A model generated the notes under the pieces. The model did not search any database and was not told the DNA's origin. It saw only the letters and a list, made by a program, of their open reading frames with translations. Positions 26,429 through 36,225 of a stretch of 64,000 nt of DNA are shown here, in pieces. A program made the position numbers and the translations under genes. The DNA lies in the NCBI RefSeq assembly GCF_024349785.1, contig NZ_AP018817.1:837501-901500 (forward strand). Reading direction: 5' to 3'. How positions within the stretch are numbered: the first letter of the stretch is position 1; each line of letters opens with the position of its first letter. Source of the DNA: Sphingomonas bisphenolicum (GTDB lineage: Bacteria; Pseudomonadota; Alphaproteobacteria; Sphingomonadales; Sphingomonadaceae).

Positions 26429-27666
26429 GCGATATCGCCATCGCTCCGCCGCAGGCCGACACGGCGCTGTTCCGCGGCCGCACCGTCGGACTGATGCTGG
26501 CGATCGGCATTGCCGGTTTCGCCGCCATGCTGGTGCTGGGCGCCTATGCGCCCGACCTGCGATCGGGCCGCAATGGCGGCGCGCACGCGCTGTCCAATGC
26601 GGTGACCGGCTATGCCGCTCTGGTGCAACTGGCCGAAGCGACCGGCCGCCATCCCCGCATCGTGCGCACCGCCCATGAATTCGATACCGAAGACCTGCTG
26701 GTGGTTACCCCCGAAACGGGGGCGGTCGACATCAGCGAGGCGCTGATGCAGCGTGCGACCCGGCCGACTCTGTTCGTGCTGCCCAAATGGCGCACAGTAC
26801 CGGATGACGATCATCCCGGCTGGGCGCGCTATCGCGGGTTGCTGCCGCTACACGAGCCGATCGGCGTGCTCGCGCCCGGCGTCCGCTTCACCATGCGCCA
26901 ATATCGCAGCGGCGGCGGCGCGCTCGTCTCCAATGGCGTCCCCGGTCGCTTCTGGGCGCCGCGTCCGATCCAGGTCATCACCGGCATCGATCCGACCAAC
27001 AAGCAGCAGCAGGATCAATGGCGCCAGCTCACCCCTTTGTTGACCGACGGCAGGGGCGGCATCGTGCTGGCCCGGATCGGGGAAGGGCCGCTCTATGTTC
27101 TGGCCGATCCCGACCTGCTCAACAATCGCGGCATGAAGGATCTGGGCCAGGCCCGATCCGCGCTGGCCCTGCTCGACTGGATGAACAGCACCGATCCCGA
27201 CGGCGTCGCCTTCGACGTGTCGATGAATGGCCTCGGCCATTCGCGCAGTCCGCTCAAATTGCTGTTTGAGCCGCCCTTCCTGGCGATGACGCTGGCGATC
27301 GCCGCCGCGCTACTGCTCGCCGGTCTCCACGCCTTCGGCCGTTTCGGCCCGCCGCGCGCGCGCGCCCGCGCCGTCGCCTTCGGCAAGACGGCGCTGGTCG
27401 ACAACAGCGCGCTGCTGATCCGCAAGGCCGGACGCGAAGCGCGGCTCGGCGGCCGTTATGCCGCCGCCATTCGCGATCGTGCCGCGCGGGCCTTCGGCGC
27501 GCCCGCCCGGCTGCGCGACGGCGCGCTGGACGAATATCTCGACAGTTTGAAGGGGGCGCATCGCTTCACCGACCTCCTGCAGGTGGCGGACGCGGCGCGC
27601 GACCGGCACAGCCTGCTCGACGCGGCGCAGGCACTCCACGATTGGCAAGAGGATAAGAGCAGATGA
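26425..27666 (+). CDS. DUF4350 domain protein
   Basis: 413 residues. TM1 is near the N-terminus ([20 protein letters not shown]), a second near [20 protein letters not shown]. Between them lies a periplasm-facing or extracytoplasmic domain with PEELV-like features such as [26 protein letters not shown] and [13 protein letters not shown], the pattern of DUF4350 proteins. After the second helix comes a basic cytosolic tail. The start overlaps the DUF4129 stop and the end overlaps the MoxR start, so the three are translationally coupled. Confidence 0.8.
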   Translation: MSDIAIAPPQADTALFRGRTVGLMLAIGIAGFAAMLVLGAYAPDLRSGRNGGAHALSNAVTGYAALVQLAEATGRHPRIVRTAHEFDTEDLLVVTPETGAVDISEALMQRATRPTLFVLPKWRTVPDDDHPGWARYRGLLPLHEPIGVLAPGVRFTMRQYRSGGGALVSNGVPGRFWAPRPIQVITGIDPTNKQQQDQWRQLTPLLTDGRGGIVLARIGEGPLYVLADPDLLNNRGMKDLGQARSALALLDWMNSTDPDGVAFDVSMNGLGHSRSPLKLLFEPPFLAMTLAIAAALLLAGLHAFGRFGPPRARARAVAFGKTALVDNSALLIRKAGREARLGGRYAAAIRDRAARAFGAPARLRDGALDEYLDSLKGAHRFTDLLQVADAARDRHSLLDAAQALHDWQEDKSR

Positions 27667-28619
27667 CGGTAGAAGAGGTTCAGGCGCTCGGCCAGGCCAT
27701 CAAGCAGCAGGTGGCCCGCGCGGTCGTGGGGCAGGAAGCAACCGTCGATCTCATGCTCGTCGCGCTCTTTTCCGGCGGCCACATCCTGCTGGAAGGGCCG
27801 CCCGGCACCGCCAAGACGCTGATCGCCCACAGTTTTGCCCGCGCCCTCGGCCTCGATTTCGGCCGCATCCAGTTCACGCCGGACCTGATGCCCGGCGACA
27901 TCATCGGCGCCAATCTGTTCAACTTCCAGACCAGCCAGTTCAGCCTGACGCGCGGCCCCATCTTCACCGAATTGCTGCTGGCCGACGAAATCAACCGCAC
28001 CCCGCCCAAGACGCAGGCGGCCCTGCTGGAGGCGATGCAGGAACGCACCGTCACCATCGACGGCGAAAGCCTGGCCTTGAGCGACCGTTTCATGGTCGTC
28101 GCCACGCAAAATCCGATCGAGCAGCAGGGCGTCTATCCGCTGCCCGAAGCGCAGCTCGACCGCTTCCTCTTCAAGCAGAGCGTCGATTATCCCAGCGCCG
28201 CGGAGGAGCGGAAGATCGTCGCCACCCATGGCGCGCGCACCCACGCGATGACGCCCGAAGCCTGGGGCGTCGCCCCCGTTGCCGACGCCGCCCGGATCGC
28301 CGAAGCGATTGCTGTGGTGAATGGCGTGCGGCTGGTCGATGAAGTGATCGACTATATCCTCGCCCTCATCCGCGGCACGCGCGACGTCGCCGATCTCGAA
28401 AGCGGCGCAAGCCCCCGCGCTGGCGCGATGCTGGCGGGCGCGGCGCGCGCCCGCGCGGCGCTGGACGGCCGCGATTTCGTCATCCCCGACGACGTCAAGG
28501 CGCTTGCGCCCGCCCTGCTGCGCCATCGCCTCATCCTCTCGCCCGCCGCCGAAATCGATGGCCGCCAGGTCGAGGATGTCGTGACCGGCATCATCGACAC
28601 GATCGAGGCGCCGCGCTGA
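27663..28619 (+). CDS. MoxR-family AAA+ ATPase
   Basis: 318 residues. Walker A is EGPPGTAKT (44-52), Walker [13 protein letters not shown] (105-116), with the MoxR-specific [12 protein letters not shown] upstream and sensor region [20 protein letters not shown]. MoxR ATPases act as chaperones, usually with a partner that has a von Willebrand A-like domain; here the adjacent DUF58 product is the likely partner. Overlaps the DUF4350 stop. Confidence 0.93.
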   Translation: MTVEEVQALGQAIKQQVARAVVGQEATVDLMLVALFSGGHILLEGPPGTAKTLIAHSFARALGLDFGRIQFTPDLMPGDIIGANLFNFQTSQFSLTRGPIFTELLLADEINRTPPKTQAALLEAMQERTVTIDGESLALSDRFMVVATQNPIEQQGVYPLPEAQLDRFLFKQSVDYPSAAEERKIVATHGARTHAMTPEAWGVAPVADAARIAEAIAVVNGVRLVDEVIDYILALIRGTRDVADLESGASPRAGAMLAGAARARAALDGRDFVIPDDVKALAPALLRHRLILSPAAEIDGRQVEDVVTGIIDTIEAPR

Positions 28620-28644
28620 GCGCCCCCGCCATGACCAACCGCCC

Positions 28645-29958
28645 ATGATCTATCCCACACGCACAGCCATATGGACGGCGGCGGCTGGCGCGCCCGCGAC
28701 GCTGCTCGTTGCGCTGATGGTGCCGGGCCGCTGGTACGCCGCGCTCGCCTGGCCGGTGGCGGTGCTGCTCGCAACGCTCGCCGACGCGCTGCTGGGCAGC
28801 CGGCCGGCGCAGGCAGCGCTGCGGCTCGACGTGCCCCGCACCGCCAGCGTCGGCGCGCCGGTGGAGGCGGCGGCGCATGTGACGATCGCGGGCGTCCCCC
28901 CGGCGCGCGCGCAACTGCTGCTGGACACCGGACCGCTGCTTAAAGCGGAGGATGGGGACGGCCTCTGGGTCGACCTACATGCGGGCAAGGCGTCTGCCGC
29001 CATTCCGCTGCGCACCGTCCGGCGCGGCACGGCGCGAATCGCGCGCGGCTGGCTGCGCTGGAAAGGGCCGCTCGGCCTCGTCTGGAAACAGCGGATCGTG
29101 CCGCTCGACGCGACCATGGCGATCCTGCCCGACATCCGCCCGGTGCGCGATCGCGGCGCACAGATCTTCCAGCGCCACGCGCTCCAGGGGTTGATGGCGC
29201 AGGTCGATCGCGGCGACGGCGCGGATTTCGACGCGCTGGTGGAGTTTCGCTCCGGCATGGACCGGCGCGCGATCGACTGGAAGCAATCGGCCCGGCACTC
29301 CAAGCTGCACGCCAAGGAATTCCGCTCCGAACGCAACAACCAGATCGTCTTCGCGATCGATGCCGGCCGGCAGATGAGCGAGCCGGTGGCGTGTCTCAGC
29401 CGTCTCGACCGCGTCGTATCGGCCAGCCTGCTGACCGCCTGGGTCGCGCTCAAGCTGGGGGATCGGGTCGCGCTCCATGCCTTCGATTCGCGCCCGCGCA
29501 TCGCCAGCGGGCTGGTGTCGGGCGCCGCCGCCTTTGGTGAACTTCAGCGCCTCGCCGCCCGTATCGACTATAGCGGGGAGGAAACCAACTACACCCACGC
29601 CCTCACCACGCTCGCGACGCGCCTCACCCGCCGCTCGATGATCGTCCTCTTCACCGAATTCACCGACCTTACCTCAGCTGAATTTCTCGTCCGCGCCGCC
29701 AGCCGCCTGGTCGAAACCCATTTGCTGCTGCTGGTCGTCCTGCGTGACGAGGAACTGGAATCGATCCTAGACCGCCGGCCCCGCAATGCCGACGACGTCA
29801 CCCGCGCCGTCACCGCCGCCGCCCTGCTGCGCGACCGGCTGATGGTGCTCACCCGGCTGCGCCATCTGGGCGCCCATGTCATCGAGGCCGAACATGATCG
29901 GGTCGCCGACCGGCTGGTCCAGGGCTATGTCGATCTCAAGCGGAGGAACCTGCTATGA
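28645..29958 (+). CDS. DUF58 protein, vWA-like partner of MoxR
   Basis: 437 residues with two N-terminal hydrophobic segments (about 8-45). The conserved DUF58 block FRSGMDRRAIDWKQSARHS is present, followed by QIVFAIDAGRQMSEP. The latter sits where a vWA fold would have its DxSxS metal motif; here the serines are missing (DAGRQ), so metal-dependent adhesion is doubtful. The likely role is partner or substrate adaptor of the MoxR ATPase. The next gene overlaps by 4 bases. Confidence 0.86.
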   Translation: MIYPTRTAIWTAAAGAPATLLVALMVPGRWYAALAWPVAVLLATLADALLGSRPAQAALRLDVPRTASVGAPVEAAAHVTIAGVPPARAQLLLDTGPLLKAEDGDGLWVDLHAGKASAAIPLRTVRRGTARIARGWLRWKGPLGLVWKQRIVPLDATMAILPDIRPVRDRGAQIFQRHALQGLMAQVDRGDGADFDALVEFRSGMDRRAIDWKQSARHSKLHAKEFRSERNNQIVFAIDAGRQMSEPVACLSRLDRVVSASLLTAWVALKLGDRVALHAFDSRPRIASGLVSGAAAFGELQRLAARIDYSGEETNYTHALTTLATRLTRRSMIVLFTEFTDLTSAEFLVRAASRLVETHLLLLVVLRDEELESILDRRPRNADDVTRAVTAAALLRDRLMVLTRLRHLGAHVIEAEHDRVADRLVQGYVDLKRRNLL

Positions 29959-30989
29959 GCGCGCTCATCGACGGCCGCGCCGCCGCCCCTCTGGTCAACG
30001 CCAGCCGCTTCCGCGCCGCGCATGAAGGCGAATGGGACCGGCTCGACCAACTCGTCACCCGCATGGAGAAACGCTCGGTCCGCGCCCTGTCCGAAGACGA
30101 TATCCTCGCCCTGCCGCTGCTCTACCGCTCCGCCCTGTCGTCGCTCTCGGTGGCGCGCGAAACCTCGCTCGACCGGGCGCTCGTCACTTATCTCGAACAG
30201 CTCTGCACCCGCGCCTATTTCCAGCTCTACGGCGTGCCCGACACCGCGACCCGCCAGCTTGCCCGCTTCTTCGCGCGCGACTGGCCATTGAGCGTGCAGG
30301 CGCTCTGGCGCGAAACCCTGATCTGCCTCATCCTGACGGTGGCGGGCGTCGTAGCCGGCTGGTGGCTCGTCGCCACCGATCCGAGCTGGTATTACAGCAT
30401 CATCCCCGACGCGATGTCGGGCGGGCGCGATCCGTCCGCCAGCGCGGAAACGCTGCGCGCCACCATCTACGGGCCGCAGGAGGGCGGCGGCCTCGCCACC
30501 TTCGCCGCCTATCTCTTCACCCATAACAGCCAGGTCGCGATCTTCGCCTTTGCCCTGGGCTTCGCCTTCACCGTGCCGACCGTGCTGCTGCTCGTCTATA
30601 ACGGTCTCACCCTGGGCGCGATGCTCTGCCTGTTCGCGCAAAAGGGGCTGGGTCTCAACTTCCTTGGCTGGCTCACCATCCACGGCTCGACCGAGATGTT
30701 CGCCATCATCCTGGCGGGCGCGGCGGGCATGAAGATCGGCACCGCCGTCGCCTTTCCGGGGCGGTATGAACGCACCGAAGCCGCCGTCATCGCCGGGCGC
30801 AGCGCCGCCATCGCGATGGCGGGCGTCGTCCTCATGCTGCTGGTCGCGGGCCTGCTCGAAGGGATCGGGCGGCAGACGGTTCAGTCGGACGCGATGCGCT
30901 ATGGCATCGGCCTGGCCGCGCTGGCCGGCTGGCTGACCTATTATTACCTACCCCGCCGCGCGGAGGGCCAAGATGCGCTGGCGGCGTAA
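29955..30989 (+). CDS. SpoIIM-family integral membrane protein
   Basis: 344 residues. The cytosolic N-terminal part is helical (WDRLDQLVTRMEKRSVRALS). Several transmembrane helices follow, and the SpoIIM-type centre YLFTHNSQVAIFAFALGFAF and GLGLNFLGWLTIHGSTEMFA is clear. SpoIIM in Bacillus acts in engulfment; in non-sporulating bacteria such homologues occur in MoxR/DUF58 clusters with unknown function. Overlaps the next gene by 17 bases. Confidence 0.87.
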   Translation: MSALIDGRAAAPLVNASRFRAAHEGEWDRLDQLVTRMEKRSVRALSEDDILALPLLYRSALSSLSVARETSLDRALVTYLEQLCTRAYFQLYGVPDTATRQLARFFARDWPLSVQALWRETLICLILTVAGVVAGWWLVATDPSWYYSIIPDAMSGGRDPSASAETLRATIYGPQEGGGLATFAAYLFTHNSQVAIFAFALGFAFTVPTVLLLVYNGLTLGAMLCLFAQKGLGLNFLGWLTIHGSTEMFAIILAGAAGMKIGTAVAFPGRYERTEAAVIAGRSAAIAMAGVVLMLLVAGLLEGIGRQTVQSDAMRYGIGLAALAGWLTYYYLPRRAEGQDALAA

Positions 30990-31851
30990 CCGCGCGCCAA
31001 AGGCGCCCGCCTCGCTGCGGCGCAGCTTCGTCACGCCCGAAGGCGTCGACCTGCGCCTGGAACTGGCGAGCGCGGGGACGCGGGCCTCGGCCTTCATCCT
31101 CGACATCCTCATCCTGTTCATCAGCCTGATCCTCGGCACGATCCTGCTCGGCCTGCTCGGCATCGCCCAGGCGCGCGCCGAAATCTTTTTGATCCTCTGG
31201 CTGGTCGGCGCCTTCATGCTGCGCAACGGCTGGTTCATCCTGTTCGAAATGGGCGGGCGCGGCGCGACGCCGGGCAAGCGGCTGCTCGGCCTGCGCGTCG
31301 TCGCGCGCGACGGCGGGCGGCTGACCGGCGGCGCGGTGATCGCCCGCAACGCCCTGCGCGAGATCGAAGTCTTCCTGCCGTTGTCCTTCCTCGGCATGCA
31401 GGCGTCGCAGGGCGCGGCCGACGGCTTCCTGACCCTCTTCGCCCTGTGCTGGACCGGCATCTTCCTCTTCTTCCCGCTGTTCAACCGTGACCGGCTGCGG
31501 GTGGGGGATCTGCTGGCGGGCACCTGGGTCGTGAACAATGTGCGGGCGAAGCTGGGCGCGGATCTCGTCGCCGCCCGTGCGGAGCAGCCGCGCCGGATCT
31601 TCAGCGACGCCGCGCTCGACCTCTACGGCATCTACGAGCTGCAGACGCTGGAAAATGTGCTGCGGGGCGGCCAGGATGATGCGATCGTCACCGTCGCCGC
31701 GACGATCCGACGCAAGGCCGGCCTGCCCGACGATGGCGATGATTATGGCTTCCTTTCCGACTATTACGCCGCGCTCTGCGCCCGCCTGGAACGCGCCATG
31801 CTGGTCGGTCGCCGCCGCGAGGACAAGCATGCGACGACGGGGCGGCGTTAA
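30973..31851 (+). CDS. RDD-family membrane protein
   Basis: 292 residues. The RDD domain occupies about residues 12-180, with ASAGTRASAFILDILILFIS (the R and D of the first helix), GGRGATPGKRLLGLRVVARD and NRDRLRVGDLLAGTWVV. A cytosolic C-terminal region of about 110 residues is helical. RDD proteins are membrane proteins, some acting as ion antiporters; the function here is unknown. Last gene of the DUF4129-to-RDD operon; it converges on pgeF. Confidence 0.86.
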   Translation: MRWRRNRAPKAPASLRRSFVTPEGVDLRLELASAGTRASAFILDILILFISLILGTILLGLLGIAQARAEIFLILWLVGAFMLRNGWFILFEMGGRGATPGKRLLGLRVVARDGGRLTGGAVIARNALREIEVFLPLSFLGMQASQGAADGFLTLFALCWTGIFLFFPLFNRDRLRVGDLLAGTWVVNNVRAKLGADLVAARAEQPRRIFSDAALDLYGIYELQTLENVLRGGQDDAIVTVAATIRRKAGLPDDGDDYGFLSDYYAALCARLERAMLVGRRREDKHATTGRR

Positions 31852-31863
31852 GACCGGCCTGTG

Positions 31864-32625
31864 TCAGCCCGGCAGGGCGATCATCGAAATCTGCCGCCCA
31901 TAATCGCTCTCGCCCCGATGGCAGGACCGGCGGTAACTGTAGAATCGGTCGGGCTGGCTATAGGTGTCCTCGTCCAGCATCGCGATCCGCGCCACGCCAG
32001 CCCCCGCCAGCCGCGCCGCGACATAGGCGGCGATATCGAACTGGCAATGGCCCGCGCGCCCCGGCGTGAAGAAGCGCTCATTGGCCGCGTCCTCCTTGGC
32101 GAAGCGCACTGCGAAGTCGTCGCCCACCTCATAGGAGACGCGACCGATGCACGGCCCGATGGCGCAGGCGATTCGCGCCGGATCGGCCCCCAGCGCCACC
32201 ATCGCGTCGATCGTGCGGTCCGTGACGCCTCCGATCGCGCCCTTCCACCCCGCATGGGCCGCGCCCACCACGCCCGCCGTCGCATCGGCGAACAGCACCG
32301 GCACGCAGTCGGCGGTCAATATCCCCAGCACCAGCCCCGGCCGGTCCGTCACCAGCGCGTCGGCGCCCGGCCGTTCGCCCTTTGCGATCGGCGCGGTCAC
32401 CGTCACGACGTCGGGCGAATGGACCTGCCGCACCGTCACCAGCGTCGCACCGGGCAGCAGCGCGTCCCGCGCCAGGTCGCGATTGCGCAGCACTGCGTCG
32501 CGATCGTCCGCCGATCCCAGGCCGACATTAAGCCCCGCATGGACCCCGGTCGATACGCCGCCGCGCCGCCCGGCGAAACCATGGGGCACAGCTTCCAGGC
32601 CCGGCGCGTGCAGCAATTCGATCAT
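31864..32625 (-). CDS. pgeF: Peptidoglycan editing factor PgeF (laccase-domain purine nucleoside phosphorylase family)
   Basis: 253 residues. The metal ligands of the Cu-oxidase_4/YfiH fold are present: H69 in VRQVHSPDVV, C107 in TADCVPVLF and H124 in GAAHAGWKG. CAIGPCIG (residues about 145-152) follows. YfiH/PgeF removes wrongly incorporated residues at UDP-MurNAc in E. coli; other members show purine nucleoside phosphorylase or polyphenol oxidase activity. The upstream region is shared with the divergent APC permease. Confidence 0.92.
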   Translation of the reverse strand: MIELLHAPGLEAVPHGFAGRRGGVSTGVHAGLNVGLGSADDRDAVLRNRDLARDALLPGATLVTVRQVHSPDVVTVTAPIAKGERPGADALVTDRPGLVLGILTADCVPVLFADATAGVVGAAHAGWKGAIGGVTDRTIDAMVALGADPARIACAIGPCIGRVSYEVGDDFAVRFAKEDAANERFFTPGRAGHCQFDIAAYVAARLAGAGVARIAMLDEDTYSQPDRFYSYRRSCHRGESDYGRQISMIALPG

Positions 32626-32746
32626 CAGGTCAGTTCCTTGTCAGGTCCATGTCGCTATCCGTCACTCATGGACGAGCATGTCGCACGCACGCAACATACT
32701 TGCGCGCGGCGGATTAGGCGATAGTCTCCCGTCCATAGCTCAACGG

Positions 32747-32764
32747 GGGCGGCGCACGCCGCCC
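32747..32764 (+). promoter_or_regulatory. GC-rich hairpin in the permease leader
   Basis: GGGCGGC (32747-32753) and GCCGCCC (32758-32764) pair around GCAC, 33 bases before ATG 32798, with no following T-run. It may stabilise or control the leader mRNA. Confidence 0.35.
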
Positions 32765-32797
32765 GAGCAGAACAAATGAGTGTAAAGGGCATCATCC

Positions 32798-34360
32798 ATG
32801 ATTTTCGGGCGCGTTAAGCCTCTCGACGCCATATTGGCGACGGCCGAGAAGAAATCGCTGCACCGGTCGCTGGGCGCATTCCAGCTGACCATGTTGGGCA
32901 TCGGCGCCGTCATCGGCACCGGCATCTTCGTGCTGACGGCGGAGGCCGCGCAAAAGGCGGGGCCGGGCATGATGCTCTCCTTCGTCATCGCCGGTTTCGT
33001 CTGCGCCGTCGCGGCGCTCTGCTACGCCGAAATGGCCGCCATGGTCCCGGTGTCGGGTTCGGCCTATACCTATAGCTACGCCGTGATGGGCGAACTCATC
33101 GCCTGGATGGTCGGCTGGGCGCTGATCCTGGAATATGCGGTCGCGGCCGGTGCGGTATCGGTCGGCTGGTCCGGCTATGTTGTGGGCCTCATCGAACATA
33201 CTTTCCATATGGACATACCCGACCTCCTGACCCGCGGTCCGTTCGACGGCGGCATGGTCAACCTGCCCGCGATGTTGATCGCATCGCTGGTCACCTGGCT
33301 GCTGGTCATCGGCACGAAGGAAAGCGCGACCGTCAACGCCGTGCTGGTGCTCATCAAGGTCGCCGCGCTGACCCTGTTCATCGTGCTGGCCCTGCCGGTT
33401 ATCAACATGGACAAATTCACCCCCTTCGCCCCGCTCGGCTTCTCGGGCATTTCGGCGGCCGCCGCCTCGATCTTCTTCGCCTATGTCGGCTTCGACGCCG
33501 TTTCCACCGCCGCTGAGGAAACCAAGAATCCGCAGCGCAACATGCCGATCGGCCTCATCGGCTCGCTTGGCATCTGCACCATCTTCTACATGCTGGTCGC
33601 CGCCGGCGTCATCGGCACCGTCGGCGCGCAACCGGTTGCGGGTCCGGGTGGCGAAATACTGGCCCCCGGTTCGGCCGCTCTGTCGCAGCAATGCGCCGCG
33701 CTCGCCGCCGCCGGCACCGAAGCCGTCACCTGCTCGAAGGAAGCGCTGGCCTGGACCCTGCGCGAAATCGGCTGGCCCCAGATCGGCAACCTGCTCGGCC
33801 TCGCCGCCGGCCTGGCGCTGCCTTCGGTCATCCTGATGATGATGTTCGGCCAGACCCGCATCTTCTTCGTCATGAGCCGCGACGGCCTGCTGCCCGCGGT
33901 CTTCTCGAAGGTCCATCCGACCTACAAGACGCCGCATGTCATCACCATCCTGACCGGCATCTTCGTCGCGCTGTTCGCCGCCTTCTTCCCGGTCGGCATC
34001 CTGGCGGACATCTCCAACTCGGGTACACTCTTCGCCTTCGCCGCCGTGTCGATCGCGGTGATGCAACTGCGCAAGACCGATCCGAACCGTGCCCGCCCGT
34101 TCCGCACCCCCGCGATCATGGTGACCGCGCCGATTGCGATCCTGGGCTGTCTCTATCTCTTCTGGAGTCTGGGCGTCGAAACCAAGCTGATGTTCGTCGG
34201 CTGGGCGGCGATCGGCCTGCTGGTCTATTTCGGCTACAGCCGCAGCCGCAGCCATGTCGGCCGTGGCGTAGTGGACGTTGCGGAGGATGACGCCGACGTC
34301 CCGCCCCAGCCGGTGCCGCCGCTCCCCGGCGCGCATACGCCGGGCGGCAAGGACGCCTGA
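32798..34360 (+). CDS. APC-family amino acid permease (cationic amino acid transporter type)
   Basis: 520 residues with about 12 hydrophobic segments. The APC signature in TM1 is LGIGAVIGTGIFVLTAEAAQ, followed by PVSGSAYTYSYAVMGE in TM3 and FFAYVGFDAVSTAAEETKNP in TM6-7, a pattern typical of the CAT/YfnA subgroup of proton-coupled amino acid transporters. The substrate cannot be told. A strong hairpin terminator follows. Confidence 0.9.
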   Translation: MIFGRVKPLDAILATAEKKSLHRSLGAFQLTMLGIGAVIGTGIFVLTAEAAQKAGPGMMLSFVIAGFVCAVAALCYAEMAAMVPVSGSAYTYSYAVMGELIAWMVGWALILEYAVAAGAVSVGWSGYVVGLIEHTFHMDIPDLLTRGPFDGGMVNLPAMLIASLVTWLLVIGTKESATVNAVLVLIKVAALTLFIVLALPVINMDKFTPFAPLGFSGISAAAASIFFAYVGFDAVSTAAEETKNPQRNMPIGLIGSLGICTIFYMLVAAGVIGTVGAQPVAGPGGEILAPGSAALSQQCAALAAAGTEAVTCSKEALAWTLREIGWPQIGNLLGLAAGLALPSVILMMMFGQTRIFFVMSRDGLLPAVFSKVHPTYKTPHVITILTGIFVALFAAFFPVGILADISNSGTLFAFAAVSIAVMQLRKTDPNRARPFRTPAIMVTAPIAILGCLYLFWSLGVETKLMFVGWAAIGLLVYFGYSRSRSHVGRGVVDVAEDDADVPPQPVPPLPGAHTPGGKDA

Positions 34361-34382
34361 TCGCGGACGATCAAGCACGAAA

Positions 34383-34410
34383 AAAAAGGGGCGGTTTTCC
34401 GCCCCTTTTT
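34383..34410. terminator. Bidirectional terminator
   Basis: AAAAAGGGGCGG (34383-34394) and CCGCCCCTTTTT (34399-34410) form a perfect 12-bp stem with a TTTT loop and A/T tracts on both sides. It serves the permease on plus and the Bcr/CflA exporter on minus. Confidence 0.92.
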
Positions 34411-34430
34411 CTTGCCGGCGTCAACGCCGA

Positions 34431-35702
34431 TTAATGGAAGTCGATTTCCGCCTCGCGCAGGGCGCCATGATGGGGGCGGGTGAACAGCTTGCCGCGTTCG
34501 GCCCAGATCACGATCAGGAAAGACCCGATGCCGAACACCAGCAATCCGGTGGTGAAGGGCAGGGTGGTGCCGTCGAAGGCGCGGCCGACGATGCTGCCCA
34601 GTGCGCTCGACAGTGCCGTCGTCAGGAACGCCTGGAAGGAGGAGGCGACGCCCGCCCCCCGGTGGAACGGTTCCATCGAAATCGCGCTGAAATTGGACGC
34701 GGTGAAGGCGACAGTCATCATCGTCATGGCCTGCAGCACCATGAAGGTGGTCAGCGTTTCCATGCCGGCCAGGATCACCGCCAGATGGACCGCGGCGATC
34801 AGGATGAAGGCGATCAGCGCGCTCTGGCTCATCCGCCGCGCGCCGAAGCGCTGCACCAGCCGGCTGTTGATCAGGCTGCCGATGCCCATGCACCCGGCGA
34901 TCGCGGCAAAGGCGATCGGAAAGATATGCTGGGCATGGAACACGTCGAAGAAAATCTGCTGCACCGACAGGATGAATCCGATCAGGCCGCCCATCACCAC
35001 GCCGCTCGCCAGCATATAGCCGATCGAGCTGCGCGTGCGCATCACCATGCCGACCGTTTGCATCAGCGATCGCACCGTGATCCGCATCCGGTTTTCCGGA
35101 TGCAGCGTTTCGGGCAGGCGCACCGTCATCCAGATCAGGATCAGGCTGGCCAGGATCACCAGCGCCCAGAAAATCCAGCGCCACGGTGCGATCCACAGCA
35201 CCGCCTGGCCGAAGCTGGGCGCCATTACCGGGATCAGCATGAATACCGCGAAGATCAGCGACATCACCCGCGCCATGGCGTCGCCCTTGAACCGGTCGCG
35301 TACGATGCCCACCGTGATCACCCGGCTCGCCCCGGCGAAAAAGCCGGCGCAGGCCCGGCCCGCCAGCATCATGGTGAAGCTCTGCGCGCTGGCGCAGGCG
35401 ACCGAAGACAGGATGAACAGCGCCATCGCCCATCCGAGCACGCGTTTGCGCCCATAGCGGTCGGACAAGACGCCGAACAGCAGAGACCCGAACCCCAGCC
35501 CGAGGAAATAGACGCTGATGATCAACTGCCGGTCATTGGGATGCGGAATGGCGAGATCACGGCCGATTTCCGGCAGCGCCGGCAGCATCGGGTCGATCGA
35601 CAATGCGTTCATCGCCATCAGGCAGGCGCATAGCAGCACGAATTCGCGGAACTGGATGTCCTTGCGCGCTGGGACGGGCGAAGCAGGGGAGGCTGGACTC
35701 AT
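34431..35702 (-). CDS. MFS drug exporter, Bcr/CflA family
   Basis: 423 residues from ATG 35702, about 12 transmembrane helices. ALSIDPMLPALPEIGRDLAI in TM1 matches the D-x2-P-x2-P-x-I pattern of Bcr/CflA transporters, and the A-motif GVLSDRYGRKRVLGW lies between TM2 and TM3. Members export drugs such as bicyclomycin, chloramphenicol or sulfonamides; no substrate can be assigned. Upstream codons to 35753 lack a plausible start context. Confidence 0.9.
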   Translation of the reverse strand: MSPASPASPVPARKDIQFREFVLLCACLMAMNALSIDPMLPALPEIGRDLAIPHPNDRQLIISVYFLGLGFGSLLFGVLSDRYGRKRVLGWAMALFILSSVACASAQSFTMMLAGRACAGFFAGASRVITVGIVRDRFKGDAMARVMSLIFAVFMLIPVMAPSFGQAVLWIAPWRWIFWALVILASLILIWMTVRLPETLHPENRMRITVRSLMQTVGMVMRTRSSIGYMLASGVVMGGLIGFILSVQQIFFDVFHAQHIFPIAFAAIAGCMGIGSLINSRLVQRFGARRMSQSALIAFILIAAVHLAVILAGMETLTTFMVLQAMTMMTVAFTASNFSAISMEPFHRGAGVASSFQAFLTTALSSALGSIVGRAFDGTTLPFTTGLLVFGIGSFLIVIWAERGKLFTRPHHGALREAEIDFH

Positions 35703-35928
35703 GCCGGGGGCTATGCGGGCATCGGCCCGATGATGCCAGTCCCAATCCGCCACTGATCGTAAGAAGTTCGCGGGAGCGTTAACCCTGGCCGCGTTCCGAT
35801 TACCTTACGACCGCGCCGATATGGCGAAAATCGCGTTAACCATTTTTTATCGCTTCCCGGTCCAACCTGCTGTTCGTGGAAAAGGGGGTCCAGATCCATT
35901 GAGTTAGATTGGTAACAGGGGAAATCAC

Positions 35929-36225
35929 ATGGGCAACAGCATCAAGAGCGCAGAATTTCTAATGGAAGCCCGTCTGTCGCGGGGGGCATATGGATCGGCG
36001 GAAGACTGTTTCGACCTGGGCGTGGCCTATAGCTGCGGCACCGGCGACCTGCCGATCGATCTGGTCGAAGCACATAAATGGTTCAACCTGGCGGCGCTGC
36101 GCGGCAGCGAGCAGGGCCAGTCGATGCGCGCCGAAATCGCCGAGGAAATGACCGCACGCGAAATCGCCGAGGCACAGCGTCAGGCCCGCGCCGTCATCGC
36201 CGCCAGCCAGTTGCGCGCCGCCTGA
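35929..36225 (+). CDS. Small Sel1-repeat protein
   Basis: 98 residues. One Sel1-like repeat is visible: DCFDLGVAYSCGTGDLPID, then LVEAHKWFNLAALRGSEQGQ (about 26-65), followed by a charged helix with EIAEEMTAREIAEAQRQ. Small Sel1 proteins of this type are common in sphingomonads and their partners are unknown. AGGGGA precedes ATG 35929. The stop directly abuts the stop of the convergent gene. Confidence 0.82.
   Translation: MGNSIKSAEFLMEARLSRGAYGSAEDCFDLGVAYSCGTGDLPIDLVEAHKWFNLAALRGSEQGQSMRAEIAEEMTAREIAEAQRQARAVIAASQLRAA

Noticed and set aside
32792..34378. 528-codon open frame on the minus strand
   Set aside because: Antisense to the APC permease; charged, domain-free translation.
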